A stretch of DNA of 64,000 nt from Brevibacillus thermoruber 423 (GTDB taxonomy: Bacteria; Bacillota; Bacilli; Brevibacillales; Brevibacillaceae), in assembly GCF_000454065.1 (NCBI RefSeq), contig NZ_KE695650.1, positions 186,001 through 250,000 of the forward strand. The letters are read 5' to 3'. A model generated the notes under the pieces. The model was not told the DNA's origin, did not search any database, and saw only the letters and a program-made list of their open reading frames with translations. A program made the position numbers and the translations under genes. Of this stretch, positions 26,778 through 35,601 are shown in pieces. Positions within the stretch are counted from its first letter, which is position 1. Each line of letters starts with the position of its first letter.

Positions 26778-27500
26778 ATGAAACCCTACCAAATTGCCAT
26801 TGTGGATGATGATGCCAACATTCGCCAGATCGTCGAGGCGTATCTGCAAAAAGAAGGATACCAGACAGTCGGACTGGAGACGGCAGAAGAGGCGCTTCGT
26901 CTGTGGGAAACCCGTCCGCCCGATCTTTGGGTGCTGGATATCATGCTGCCGGGTATGAACGGGTATGAATTTTGCCGCCGCATCCGAAGGGAGACGGAAA
27001 CCCCGATCATCATGATTTCCGCACGGGACGAAGAGGTAGACAAAATTCTCGGACTGGAATTGGGCAGCGATGACTACCTGACCAAGCCGTTCAGTCCGCG
27101 CGAGCTGGTGGCCAGGGTAAACCGATCCCTGCGCCGCTGGGAATACATGAGAAATCGTTCGACGACAGCGCCGAATGAGGACAAGGAGGCTGCCGCAGAC
27201 AGGGGAGAGGTTCCTGCTCTTCTGCTTGATACGGAAAAACGGCGTGTCTATTGGCAGGGAAAAGAAGTGGAGGTGACGGTTAAAGAGTTTCAACTGCTGC
27301 GACTCTTTGCCGACCATCCCAATCGCGCGTTTTCCCGGGAAGAATTGCTTGCGCTGGTGTGGGGAGACGACTATTTCGGCAGTGATCGCGTCGTCGATGA
27401 CCTGGTGAGACGGGTGCGCAAAAAATTGGACGGGATTCCACTGGACACGGTCTGGGGATTTGGATACCGTCTGCGGGATCAACAGGAGCAGGCAAAATGA
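26778..27500 (+). CDS. OmpR-family response regulator
   Basis: The 240-residue protein has a receiver domain with the acidic pair in IVDDDANIR, phosphoacceptor Asp54 in WVLDIMLPGMNGYEF and a conserved Lys in DYLTKPFSPRELVARV, followed by a winged-helix DNA-binding domain (VEVTVKEFQLLRLF, VWGDDYFGSDRVVDDLVRRVRKKL). GGAGG lies seven bases before the chosen ATG. The kinase gene overlaps its stop by four bases. The target genes are unknown; the coiled-coil gene just upstream is one candidate. Confidence 0.9.
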   Translation: MKPYQIAIVDDDANIRQIVEAYLQKEGYQTVGLETAEEALRLWETRPPDLWVLDIMLPGMNGYEFCRRIRRETETPIIMISARDEEVDKILGLELGSDDYLTKPFSPRELVARVNRSLRRWEYMRNRSTTAPNEDKEAAADRGEVPALLLDTEKRRVYWQGKEVEVTVKEFQLLRLFADHPNRAFSREELLALVWGDDYFGSDRVVDDLVRRVRKKLDGIPLDTVWGFGYRLRDQQEQAK

Positions 27501-28849
27501 AACTGCTGTACCGGATCACGCTTGCGTTTGGCCTCTTGCTGATTGTGGTAACTGGGGTATCCGCTTACCTGATCAATTCGTTCCTCCTGGAAAACCTGAT
27601 TGAGCAGCAAAGAAGAGAGCTTGCCTTGAAAGGCCAGGTGTGGATCGAAAAGGTGAAAGCATCCGGCGAAACGATCAAGCCGGAAGAGATCCAGGAGCTG
27701 AGCAGGTTGGTTGTCTCCAATCGAAAGGTGGAGATCCTGCTCCTCGGGAGACGAAAAAAAGTGCTGTACACCACGCTTCCGTCGGCCAGTCTGGATCAAT
27801 GGATCGATCAGTTGGAACGGAAGGCGAAGAAGAGACAGGATAAAAACATTTGGATGATTGGCAGCGATGACTATATCGTGGTGACGATTCCCTTGAATAA
27901 CGGCGCGAACCAGAGGCTGCTGCTGGCAACGCCGGTTCGCGGCCTAAAGGACATGCGGATGGAACTGACCGGCAATATCATGGCAAGTCTGCTGCTCGGG
28001 GCGATATGCGCCATCATCCTCAGCTTTTTCATCACGCGGAGCCTGGTCACCCCCCTGAGCAGGCTGACGGAGGAGATCAAGAAAGTGCAGCGCCGCCGAT
28101 TTTCCGAGGTGGAAATGATTCCGGCCAGCGGGGAGATCGCCGAGGTTACCAAGAGCGTGTATTTTATGGCGCAGGAATTGGATCGGTTTCACAGCAGCCA
28201 AAAGCAGTTCTTTCAAAACGCCTCGCATGAATTGAAGACACCGCTCATGTCGATTCAAGGGTACGCGGAGGGCATACGGGATGGCGTCTTTACAGGGGAA
28301 TCCGCACGCCAGGGACTGGATGTGATCGTGAAAGAGACCACGCGATTGAAAAACATCGTGACGGAAATGATTCTTCTCGCCAAGTTGGAAAGTGAAGAAG
28401 ATCTGTTCCATCCGTCCGAAGTCTCCGTTCTGGAACTGGTGCATCAAGCGGTGGAGCGGCTGCATCCGCTGATGATGCAAAACGGCGTGGACATTGCTGT
28501 GAGGTGCGGCGCAGCGAATCCCCGGATCAACGTCGACAGCGAGAAATTTCTGCAAGCCGTGCTGAACATCCTGGGAAACGCAGTGCGGCATGCACGGGAA
28601 CACATCGAGATCAGCATCGAGGAAAAAAACCGGCACGTGCTGATCGACATCATCGACGACGGAGAAGGAATCCCGGACGACCTGCTCCCCAACTTGTTCC
28701 ATCGCTTCGTGAAGGGGAAAAACGGGGAAACCGGTCTGGGGCTGGCCATTTCCAGAGCGATTGTCGAACGATCGGGCGGCACCATCGAGGCAGGGAATGG
28801 GAGGACGGGTGCTGTCTTTCGGATCAGGATGCCGCTGCTTCACGGCTGA
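27497..28849 (+). CDS. Membrane sensor histidine kinase
   Basis: The 450 residues include helix 1 (about 8-28), an extracellular sensor loop (about 29-160), helix 2 (about 161-181), a HAMP linker, the dimerisation box with phospho-His244 (FFQNASHELKTPLMSIQGY) and an ATPase domain with N, G1 and G2 boxes (NILGNAVRHA, IIDDGEGIPDD, ETGLGLAISRAIVE). It is coupled to the response regulator gene by an ATGA overlap. The sensor loop has no recognised ligand motif. Confidence 0.9.
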   Translation: MKLLYRITLAFGLLLIVVTGVSAYLINSFLLENLIEQQRRELALKGQVWIEKVKASGETIKPEEIQELSRLVVSNRKVEILLLGRRKKVLYTTLPSASLDQWIDQLERKAKKRQDKNIWMIGSDDYIVVTIPLNNGANQRLLLATPVRGLKDMRMELTGNIMASLLLGAICAIILSFFITRSLVTPLSRLTEEIKKVQRRRFSEVEMIPASGEIAEVTKSVYFMAQELDRFHSSQKQFFQNASHELKTPLMSIQGYAEGIRDGVFTGESARQGLDVIVKETTRLKNIVTEMILLAKLESEEDLFHPSEVSVLELVHQAVERLHPLMMQNGVDIAVRCGAANPRINVDSEKFLQAVLNILGNAVRHAREHIEISIEEKNRHVLIDIIDDGEGIPDDLLPNLFHRFVKGKNGETGLGLAISRAIVERSGGTIEAGNGRTGAVFRIRMPLLHG

Positions 28850-28875
28850 GTGTCATGCGGCATGCCGCTTGGAGT

Positions 28876-28913
28876 GAATCCGGCTGTCCATATCAGGGAA
28901 GCCAGCCGGATTC
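28876..28913. repeat. Hairpin downstream of the histidine kinase gene
   Basis: GAATCCGGCTG and CAGCCGGATTC are perfect 11-bp inverted repeats 16 bases apart. There is no T-tract, so it may end or protect the kinase transcript rather than act as a full terminator. Confidence 0.5.
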
Positions 28914-28958
28914 TCCAGGCCCGCGGCAGAAAGAGCTGAAGAAAAGGAAAAAAATTCA

Positions 28959-28987
28959 TTGACATCATCTCGGGAGGCCGATAGTAT
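28959..28987 (+). promoter_or_regulatory. Sigma-A promoter of the sugar-acid region
   Basis: TTGACA (28959-28964), a 17-base spacer and TAGTAT (28982-28987) give a strong promoter. The transcript would start near 28994 and carry a leader of about 225 nt containing operators 1 and 2 and a cre-like site, before the MFS gene. Confidence 0.75.
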
Positions 28988-29022
28988 ATGTATTAACAGA
29001 AAATATCGAATAAACTGAAAGA

Positions 29023-29047
29023 AAAACACAGTTTTACATGATAAAAC
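29023..29047 (+). promoter_or_regulatory. Composite operator 1 (AAAAC-N3-GTTTT-N7-AAAAC)
   Basis: This matches the three-part pattern exactly. The right part, GTTTTACATGATAAAAC, is a near-palindrome. It lies about 30 bases after the predicted transcript start, where bound protein would block elongation. The same pattern recurs at 29168, 31576 and 44818, always before genes of the sugar-acid region. Confidence 0.65.
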
Positions 29048-29093
29048 AGAACCGGTGCGGCCGCGTGCGCAAGGTTACCCGTTTCCTCTATAA

Positions 29094-29107
29094 TGACAGC
29101 GCTTTCA
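29094..29107 (+). promoter_or_regulatory. cre-like catabolite repression site
   Basis: TGACAGCGCTTTCA matches the Gram-positive consensus TGWAANCGNTNWCA in all but one position. Its place downstream of the promoter suggests roadblock repression by CcpA in the presence of glucose. The cre consensus is established knowledge; function here is inferred. Confidence 0.5.
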
Positions 29108-29167
29108 ATTAGTGCGCTCACGGCTGTCTGCGGACAGGATGCTGTGCCTGCAATGTGCCAATATTGT

Positions 29168-29192
29168 AAAACAAAGTTTTATATTATAAAAC
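29168..29192 (+). promoter_or_regulatory. Composite operator 2 (AAAAC-N3-GTTTT-N7-AAAAC)
   Basis: An exact copy of the pattern, with the palindromic right part GTTTTATATTATAAAAC, lying 29 bases before the MFS start and 145 bases after operator 1. Confidence 0.65.
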
Positions 29193-29220
29193 AAAATCCC
29201 ATTACTGAGGAGGATGCCCC

Positions 29221-30531
29221 ATGAGTTCGCCGCTCTTGTCGCCAAAAGAAGAACATTCCCTGCAGGCCAGGCACAATGTTCGCTGGACGGTCGTGATGTG
29301 GTTGTTGATCGGCGGGATCATCAATTATCTGGACAGGGCCAACTTGTCCATCGCCGCGCCGGAAATGATGAAGGAACTGGGGCTGAGCAAAACGGATATC
29401 GGGCTCCTGGGAACGGTGTTTTCCTGGTCGTACGCGCTGATGCAGCTTCCTTCGGGATGGCTGATTGACCGGTTTGGAGCCAAAAAAGTGTATTCCATCG
29501 CCGTGATCTGGTGGAGTCTCGCGACGTTCATGACGGGTGCCGTGAGCAAAATGTCTTCCCTGATTGGCGCCCGCCTCCTGCTCGGCATAGGAGAAGCTCC
29601 CTGTTTCCCGACGGCGGCCAAGATCACGTCGTACTGGTTCCCGAAAAAAGAACGGGGCTTGGCTACAGGGATTTGGGACTCCTCGTCCAAATGGGGTCCG
29701 GCGATTGCTCCTCCGATCCTCGTGTTCCTGCTGATCAGCTTCGGTTGGCGGGCGCTGTTTTACATCACGGGCTTGATCGGCATCGTGTTTGTGATCTTCT
29801 TCCTCATCTTTTACAAAAATCCGGAGAAAAGCCGCAAACTGTCCCCTGAAGAACGGGCCTACATCCAGGCGGACGGGGCCGGAACCGAGCAGGGCATCCA
29901 GCAATCCAGCATCAAATGGCGCACCTTGTTTACATACAGAAGCGTGTGGGGCATGATTCTCGGCTTTTTCTGCACCATCTGGATCTGGAACATCTTTCTC
30001 ATCTTCCTCCCACTCTATCTGGTCGAAGTTCACCATATCTCACTGAAAGAACTGGGGATATACGCCAGCATTCCGTGGATCGGCGGCATCTTCGGCAATA
30101 TCTTCGGCGGGTATCTGACGAAGAAACTGGCGGACAAGGGAATCGCCGCGCCGATTCACGCAAAACGGATGCTGATTGGCATTTGCGCGCTGGCTGCCGC
30201 CGTCGTCGTCGTGATCATTCCCTTTGTGCACGGCATTGTGATAACGCTTACGCTGATGACGCTGGCGCTCTGCTTTATCTCGGCGATTACCGGCAGTGCG
30301 TGGGCGCTTGCCGGAGACATCGCACCTCCGTCGATGGTGGCGTCGGTCGGATCCATTCAAAACTTTGGCGGTTATTTTGGCGGCGCGTTCTCACCGGTCG
30401 TCGCCGGAATGATTGTCGATACGACCGGTTCGTATGTGCTCGCCTTTGTATCGGGAGGATTGATCGCCGGATGCGCAGCCTTGTGTTACTGGTTGATCGT
30501 GAAGAATCCAATTGAGGAAAAACAGGCCTGA
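29221..30531 (+). CDS. MFS transporter, anion:cation symporter (sugar-acid) type
   Basis: The 436-residue protein has about twelve helices and the ACS-family signature near helix 1 (GGIINYLDRANLSIAAPEM), plus WSYALMQLPSGWLIDRFGAKK and LLLGIGEAPCFPTAAKITSYWF. ACS members such as GudP, ExuT and DgoT import hexuronates, glucarate or galactonate with protons. The first gene after two composite operators and a cre-like site, it probably brings in the sugar acid degraded by the enzymes that follow, with galactonate a reasonable guess because dgoD lies downstream. Confidence 0.85.
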   Translation: MSSPLLSPKEEHSLQARHNVRWTVVMWLLIGGIINYLDRANLSIAAPEMMKELGLSKTDIGLLGTVFSWSYALMQLPSGWLIDRFGAKKVYSIAVIWWSLATFMTGAVSKMSSLIGARLLLGIGEAPCFPTAAKITSYWFPKKERGLATGIWDSSSKWGPAIAPPILVFLLISFGWRALFYITGLIGIVFVIFFLIFYKNPEKSRKLSPEERAYIQADGAGTEQGIQQSSIKWRTLFTYRSVWGMILGFFCTIWIWNIFLIFLPLYLVEVHHISLKELGIYASIPWIGGIFGNIFGGYLTKKLADKGIAAPIHAKRMLIGICALAAAVVVVIIPFVHGIVITLTLMTLALCFISAITGSAWALAGDIAPPSMVASVGSIQNFGGYFGGAFSPVVAGMIVDTTGSYVLAFVSGGLIAGCAALCYWLIVKNPIEEKQA

Positions 30532-30567
30532 CCGACAATTTGCGAACACCGTGTGAGGAGGATGGAC

Positions 30568-31530
30568 ATGAAGCCGTACGTGTATGTGGCTGCGCCGATC
30601 CCGGCGGAAGTGGAAGCGTATCTGGCGGAGCGCTGCGAATACCGAAAGTGGGAGGGGGACGCACCGATTCCCCGCGGGGAACTGCTGCGGGAGATTGCCG
30701 ATGCGGAAGGGCTGTTGACGGTCGGCGGGCGGATCGACAGCGAACTGTTGGAGCATGCGCCCAAGCTGAAAGTCGTCAGCAATATCTCCGTCGGCTACAA
30801 CAATTTTGACCTGGAGGCGATGAAACGGCGTCACGTGATGGGGACGAACACGCCGCACGTACTGGACGAGACGGTGGCCGATCTGGCTTTTGCGCTGATC
30901 CTGTCCGCTGCCCGCCGAATCCCCGAGCTGGATCGGCACGTCAAGGCCGGCAGATGGGAGAGGAAACACGACGAGTGGCTCTTCGGACTGGATGTGCACG
31001 GCAAAACGCTTGGCATCATCGGCCTGGGCCGAATCGGCGAAGCGATCGCCAGACGGGCCGTGTACGGCTTTCGCATGAATGTGCTGTACCACAATCGCAG
31101 ACGAAAGCCGGAAGCGGAGCAAACGCTGGGGATCACCTACCGTTCCCTGGAAGACCTCCTGCGGCAGTCCGATTTCGTCCTCCTGATGGTCCCGCTGACC
31201 GAGAAGACGACGCGCATGATGGGCCGCGAGCAGTTCGCCCTGATGAAACCGACTGCGATCTTCATCAACACGTCGCGCGGCAAGACGGTAGACGAGGCGG
31301 CTTTGATCGAAGCGCTGCAGGAGAAACGGATCTGGGGCGCAGGACTCGACGTGTTTGAAGAGGAACCGACACCGCCCTACAATCCGCTGCTTCGCATGCC
31401 CAATGTTGTGACACTGCCGCATATCGGATCGGCCACACGCGAGACGAGGTTGGCCATGGCGATGCTGGCGGCGCAGAATCTCGTCGCCGCCGTGCACGGG
31501 AAACGACCGCCCAATCTCGTCACCGAATAA
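30568..31530 (+). CDS. D-2-hydroxyacid dehydrogenase (glyoxylate/hydroxypyruvate reductase type)
   Basis: The 320 residues have the D-isomer-specific fold: GIIGLGRIGEAIARRA for NAD(P), ISVGYNNFDLEAM with the substrate-binding loop, the Arg-containing NTSRGKTVDEAAL, the Glu in GAGLDVFEEEPTP and catalytic His in TLPHIGSATRET. It should reduce 2-ketoacids or oxidise D-2-hydroxyacids such as gluconate or glycerate. The ATG at 30568 follows GAGGAGG; an upstream GTG overlaps this site. It follows the MFS gene by 36 bases. Confidence 0.87.
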   Translation: MKPYVYVAAPIPAEVEAYLAERCEYRKWEGDAPIPRGELLREIADAEGLLTVGGRIDSELLEHAPKLKVVSNISVGYNNFDLEAMKRRHVMGTNTPHVLDETVADLAFALILSAARRIPELDRHVKAGRWERKHDEWLFGLDVHGKTLGIIGLGRIGEAIARRAVYGFRMNVLYHNRRRKPEAEQTLGITYRSLEDLLRQSDFVLLMVPLTEKTTRMMGREQFALMKPTAIFINTSRGKTVDEAALIEALQEKRIWGAGLDVFEEEPTPPYNPLLRMPNVVTLPHIGSATRETRLAMAMLAAQNLVAAVHGKRPPNLVTE

Positions 31531-31575
31531 AGGCGTGGATACGTGCGAGGAATGGCCGGGTTGTACACAAATGAT

Positions 31576-31600
31576 AAAACTCAGTTTTGTCATATCGAAC
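31576..31600 (+). promoter_or_regulatory. Composite operator 3, degenerate third part
   Basis: AAAAC-TCA-GTTTT is perfect and the third part, seven bases further, reads CGAAC. It lies 25 bases before the GTG of the first TRAP binding-protein gene, in the 94-base gap after the dehydrogenase, so the TRAP operon may have its own regulated promoter. Confidence 0.55.
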
Positions 31601-31624
31601 ATGGGATGCAAGGTGGGATGCCAA

Positions 31625-32665
31625 GTGAAAAAACATCTGTTGATCCTGTCCAGTCTCATCCTGTCGGCGGCGGTGCTGCTCTCCGGATGCGGAGGGCAGC
31701 AAACGGCCGGCAGCGGTTCGCCGGGCGCAGGGAGCGGAGCCAAGACGCACACGTTGAAAGTGGCCAACTACTTCGCGACCGACCATCCGCAGAACGTGGC
31801 CCTGCGGGAAAAGTTCAAACCGATGGTGGAAGAGAAGTCGGGCGGCACGCTGAAGGTGCAAATCTACGACAACAGCAAGCTGGGGGCGGAGAAGGAATTT
31901 TACGACGGGGTGCGCAACGGCACCATCGAAATGGGCATACCGGGATTGATCATGCAGGCCGACATTCCCAAGATGGCTGTCGGTGAGTGGCCGTTCCTGT
32001 TCAAGGATTTTGCCCATGCCAAAGCTGTCTTTACCGGCCCGATCGGCAAAGAGATGACGGAAGAACTGGAAAGCAAACACGGCGTGCATCCGCTGGCATG
32101 GAGCGCCAACGGTTTCCGGATGGTTTCCAGCAACCGAACGATCACCAAACTCGAAGATTTCAAAGGACTGCGTCTGCGCATGCCCAACATCCCCAACTAC
32201 ATTACGCTGGGCCAACTGCTGGGGGCCAATGTGACGCCGATGCCCATCTCCGAAGTGTTTACGGCACTGGAGCAAAAAGTGGTCGACGGGCAGGACAACC
32301 CGATCGCCACCCTGAGAGCGTCGGGCTGGTATGAAGTTCAGTCGGATGTGCTGGAGTCCCGCCACATGTTCAGCCCCAACCTGTATATCATCAACGCGAA
32401 ACTGTGGAACGAACTGACTCCCGAGCAGCGGCAGATCATCGAGCAGGCCGCGAAAGAATCGGCCGACTACGAGTGGGAGCTTATGGAAAAGAGCTACGAA
32501 GCGGACAAGAAATTTCTCCAGGAGAACGGTATCCGATTCACGACGCCTGACGATTCGTTCCGGCAGGCGATGGAAGCCGCGGCTCAGCCGCTCTATGACG
32601 AGATCTTCCAGAAGTATCCGTGGGCAAAGGACATGGTGGAGAAGATCAAGGCGGCCGCCAAGTAG
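31625..32665 (+). CDS. dctP: TRAP transporter substrate-binding lipoprotein (DctP family)
   Basis: The 346 residues begin with a lipoprotein signal (lipobox LSGC) and contain DctP motifs: HTLKVANYFATDHPQNVALREKF, KLEDFKGLRLRMP and SEVFTALEQKVVDGQDNP, the last with the carboxylate-binding context. TRAP binding proteins capture organic acids outside the membrane. The GTG start follows AGGTGGG; the frame is open further 5' but runs over operator 3. The DctQ and DctM subunits follow directly. Confidence 0.9.
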   Translation: MKKHLLILSSLILSAAVLLSGCGGQQTAGSGSPGAGSGAKTHTLKVANYFATDHPQNVALREKFKPMVEEKSGGTLKVQIYDNSKLGAEKEFYDGVRNGTIEMGIPGLIMQADIPKMAVGEWPFLFKDFAHAKAVFTGPIGKEMTEELESKHGVHPLAWSANGFRMVSSNRTITKLEDFKGLRLRMPNIPNYITLGQLLGANVTPMPISEVFTALEQKVVDGQDNPIATLRASGWYEVQSDVLESRHMFSPNLYIINAKLWNELTPEQRQIIEQAAKESADYEWELMEKSYEADKKFLQENGIRFTTPDDSFRQAMEAAAQPLYDEIFQKYPWAKDMVEKIKAAAK

Positions 32666-32698
32666 ATCGGGAAGGTTGACAAGAAGGGAGGAGATGTT

Positions 32699-33256
32699 GT
32701 GGAAAAAGTCCTGCACATGCTGAATCGGGTGCTGAATGGCGTCACTGCGGTTTCGCTGGCATTTATGGCCATTCTCGTTTTCGGCAACGTCGTGCTGCGG
32801 TATCTGTTCAATTCGGGAATTACCTGGTCCGAAGAAATGTCGCGCTTCCTGTTTGTCTGGATGACGTTTTTGGGGGCGATCAGTGCGTTGAAAGACAATG
32901 AGCATTTGGGGATCGACATGTTTGTGAAGAAACTGTCGCCCCGGATGAAAAAAGCGGTTTTTGTGCTGACCAACGGGATCGTGCTCTACGTGCTGTGGCT
33001 GGTGCTGGACGGCAGTTGGAAGATGACGCTGATCAACATGGACAGCATGGCCCCGGCGACGGGATTGCCGCTCGCGTGTGTGTACGGCATCGGGATTGTC
33101 ATGAGCATCTGCATGGCGATCATCATCGCGTTCAATCTGTACCGGGTGCTGTTTGGCAAGCGTTCCGTCGAAGAATTTATCCGCGCGCGGGAATCGGAAG
33201 AGGAACTGCTGGTGTCGAGTCAGCAGCAGGCGGTGCCGGAGGTGGCTGGTAAATGA
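32699..33256 (+). CDS. dctQ: TRAP transporter small permease subunit (DctQ)
   Basis: The 185-residue protein has four predicted helices and the family pattern NVVLRYLFNSGITWSEEMSRFLFVWMTFLGA. It forms the permease with DctM and uses a sodium gradient. The GTG start follows GGGAGGAG by five bases, and its stop overlaps the start of dctM (ATGA). Confidence 0.9.
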   Translation: MEKVLHMLNRVLNGVTAVSLAFMAILVFGNVVLRYLFNSGITWSEEMSRFLFVWMTFLGAISALKDNEHLGIDMFVKKLSPRMKKAVFVLTNGIVLYVLWLVLDGSWKMTLINMDSMAPATGLPLACVYGIGIVMSICMAIIIAFNLYRVLFGKRSVEEFIRARESEEELLVSSQQQAVPEVAGK

Positions 33257-34530
33257 CGCTGGGCGTGTTTCTCGGGTCTCTGTTGGGAGTGATGGCGCTG
33301 GGGATGCCGATTGCGTTTGCCCTGCTCTTCAGCGGCGTCGCCCTGATGATTTACCTCGACATCTTTGACAGCCAAATCGTCGCGCAAAACCTGATCAACG
33401 GCGCGGACAACTTTCCGCTGATGGCGATTCCGTTTTTCATCCTCGCCGGGGAATTGATGAACGCCGGGGGCATCTCCAAGCGCATCATCCAGTTTGCGCT
33501 GGCGCTTGTCGGCCACATCCGCGGCGGATTGGGCTACGTGGCGATTCTGGCAGGCATCCTGTTTGCCGGGCTGTCCGGTTCCGCCGTGGCCGACACGGCC
33601 GCACTCGGGGCGATCCTGATCCCGATGATGGTAAAGGCGGGGTACGACCGCAACCGCTCCACCGGGTTAATCGCGGCAGGGGGGATTATCGCACCCATCA
33701 TTCCTCCCAGCATTCCGATGATCATCTTCGGCGTGACCAGCGGCCTCTCCATTACCAAACTGTTCATGGCGGGAATTGTGCCGGGTCTGCTCATCGGCGT
33801 CGGCTTGATGATCGCCTGGTGGGCGATGGTCAGAAAAGGCCGGTTTGAGACATACCCTCGCCGGTCGCTGAAAGAAATGCTGGCCGCGACCAAAGGAGCC
33901 ATCTGGGCACTCCTGCTGCCGCTGATCATAGTCGGGGGGCTTCGCGGAGGCGTGTTTACACCGACGGAAGCTGCGGTCGTAGCCGCATTTTACGCCCTGT
34001 TCGTCGGGTTGGTCGTCTACCGGGAGTTGAAGGTGACCCAACTGTACGAGATCCTGGTGGCCTCCGCCAAGACGACCAGCGTCGTGATGTTTCTCGCCGC
34101 AGCGGCGATGGTGTCCGCCTGGTTGATCACGGTGGCCAATATCCCGGCGACGCTGACCGACATGCTGGGGCCGCTGGTCGACAATCCGCTGCTTCTGCTG
34201 GTTGTGATCAACGTGCTGGTCCTGCTGGTGGGCACAGCCATGGACCTGACCCCGACCATTTTGATCCTGACGCCGGTGCTGATGCCTGTGATCGAACAGG
34301 CCGGGATCGATCCGATCTACTTCGGCGTCCTGTTTATCCTGAACAACTGCATCGGCCTGCTGACCCCTCCCGTCGGCACCGTGCTCAACGTCGCCTGCGG
34401 GGTCGGGAAGATCGGCATGGAAGACATCATGAAAGGCGTCTGGCCGTTTTTGCTGGTCGAGATCGTGATTCTCGTCCTGCTGATTCTGTTCCCTGCGATC
34501 GTGACTGTTCCGTTAGAGTGGTTGACGTAA
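33253..34530 (+). CDS. dctM: TRAP transporter large permease subunit (DctM)
   Basis: The 425-residue, roughly twelve-helix protein carries the DctM signature GYVAILAGILFAGLSGSAVADTAALG and a repeat of it in VLNVACGVGKIG. Length and motifs fit a complete large subunit. It completes the transporter with DctP and DctQ and is followed 12 bases later by a second hydroxyacid dehydrogenase gene. Confidence 0.92.
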   Translation: MTLGVFLGSLLGVMALGMPIAFALLFSGVALMIYLDIFDSQIVAQNLINGADNFPLMAIPFFILAGELMNAGGISKRIIQFALALVGHIRGGLGYVAILAGILFAGLSGSAVADTAALGAILIPMMVKAGYDRNRSTGLIAAGGIIAPIIPPSIPMIIFGVTSGLSITKLFMAGIVPGLLIGVGLMIAWWAMVRKGRFETYPRRSLKEMLAATKGAIWALLLPLIIVGGLRGGVFTPTEAAVVAAFYALFVGLVVYRELKVTQLYEILVASAKTTSVVMFLAAAAMVSAWLITVANIPATLTDMLGPLVDNPLLLLVVINVLVLLVGTAMDLTPTILILTPVLMPVIEQAGIDPIYFGVLFILNNCIGLLTPPVGTVLNVACGVGKIGMEDIMKGVWPFLLVEIVILVLLILFPAIVTVPLEWLT

Positions 34531-34542
34531 GGAGGAGCGAAC

Positions 34543-35568
34543 ATGCAAAAGTGGAAAGTCGTCGTGACCGATTGGGAGTACGCCGATTTGCGGTATGAAG
34601 AACAGGTGCTGGACCGCGAGCGGATCGAGCTGGTGCCGGCGCAGTGCCGCACGGAGGAAGAGGTGATCGCGGCATGCCGCGATGCTGACGCGCTGATCAA
34701 CCAGTACGCGCCGATCACGAGAAAGGTGATCGACAGCCTGGAGAAATGCCGGGTGATCACCCGGTACGGCGTGGGGGTCAACACGGTGGATCTCGAGGCG
34801 GCGACGGAAAAAGGAATCTGTGTGGCCAACGTGCCCGATTACTGCATGGACGAAGTGGCCGATCACGCCCTCGCCTTGCTGCTCGCCTGGACGCGCAAGG
34901 TGGTTGTCGCCAATCACCATGTAAAAAGCGGCGTCTGGGATTTCAAGGTGACGCAGCCGATCAGCCGTCTGCGCGGCAAAGTGCTCGGCTTGATCGGGTT
35001 CGGAAAGATTCCGCAGGCGCTGGCGGAGAAAGTGAAGCCGCTCGGGTTGCGCGTGATCGCCCACGATCCGTTCGTGCCGGAAGCGCTGGCGCAGGAAAAG
35101 GGAGTGCAGCTCGTCTCCCTTGACGAGCTGTGCCGGGAGGCCGATTTCATCTCCGTCCATGCGCCGCTGACCCAAGCGACGGAAGGAATGGTGGGCAGCG
35201 AGCAGTTTGACGCCATGAAACCGAGCGCGGTCGTGATCAACACGTCGCGCGGGCCGGTAATTGACGAACGCGCGCTGATCGAAGCCCTGCGCACAGGCCG
35301 GATTGCCGGAGCCGCTCTTGACGTGGTCGAGCGGGAGCCGATCTCCCCGGACAATCCCCTGCTGACGATGGAACAGGTGATTCTCACCCCGCATGTCGCC
35401 TGGTATTCGGAGGAAGCTGCCGCGGAAATGAGGACGAAGGCAGCGATGGGGGTCGTCGATGTTCTGCTGCACGGAGAGTATCCGAAATACCTGGTCAACA
35501 CGCAGGTAAAAGAGAAGGTCCGCTTGAAAGAGAGCTGTCCGCAGAACCGCTATGCGGCCTATGTGTAA
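34543..35568 (+). CDS. D-2-hydroxyacid dehydrogenase (C-terminal-binding-protein-like)
   Basis: The 341 residues have the same fold as the gene at 30568, but only distant sequence: RYGVGVNTVDLEAATEKGI, GLIGFGKIPQALAEKV (one glycine of the usual GxGxxG changed to K), NTSRGPVIDERALIEAL and TPHVAWYSEEAA with the catalytic His. This pattern resembles the CtBP/SerA-like branch. The substrate is probably a sugar-acid-derived hydroxyacid. It is coupled to the TRAP genes, with AAGGAGG before its ATG. Confidence 0.83.
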   Translation: MQKWKVVVTDWEYADLRYEEQVLDRERIELVPAQCRTEEEVIAACRDADALINQYAPITRKVIDSLEKCRVITRYGVGVNTVDLEAATEKGICVANVPDYCMDEVADHALALLLAWTRKVVVANHHVKSGVWDFKVTQPISRLRGKVLGLIGFGKIPQALAEKVKPLGLRVIAHDPFVPEALAQEKGVQLVSLDELCREADFISVHAPLTQATEGMVGSEQFDAMKPSAVVINTSRGPVIDERALIEALRTGRIAGAALDVVEREPISPDNPLLTMEQVILTPHVAWYSEEAAAEMRTKAAMGVVDVLLHGEYPKYLVNTQVKEKVRLKESCPQNRYAAYV

Positions 35569-35601
35569 GCGATGGATCAGAAAGAAAGGGGACATGTGTG
35601 A

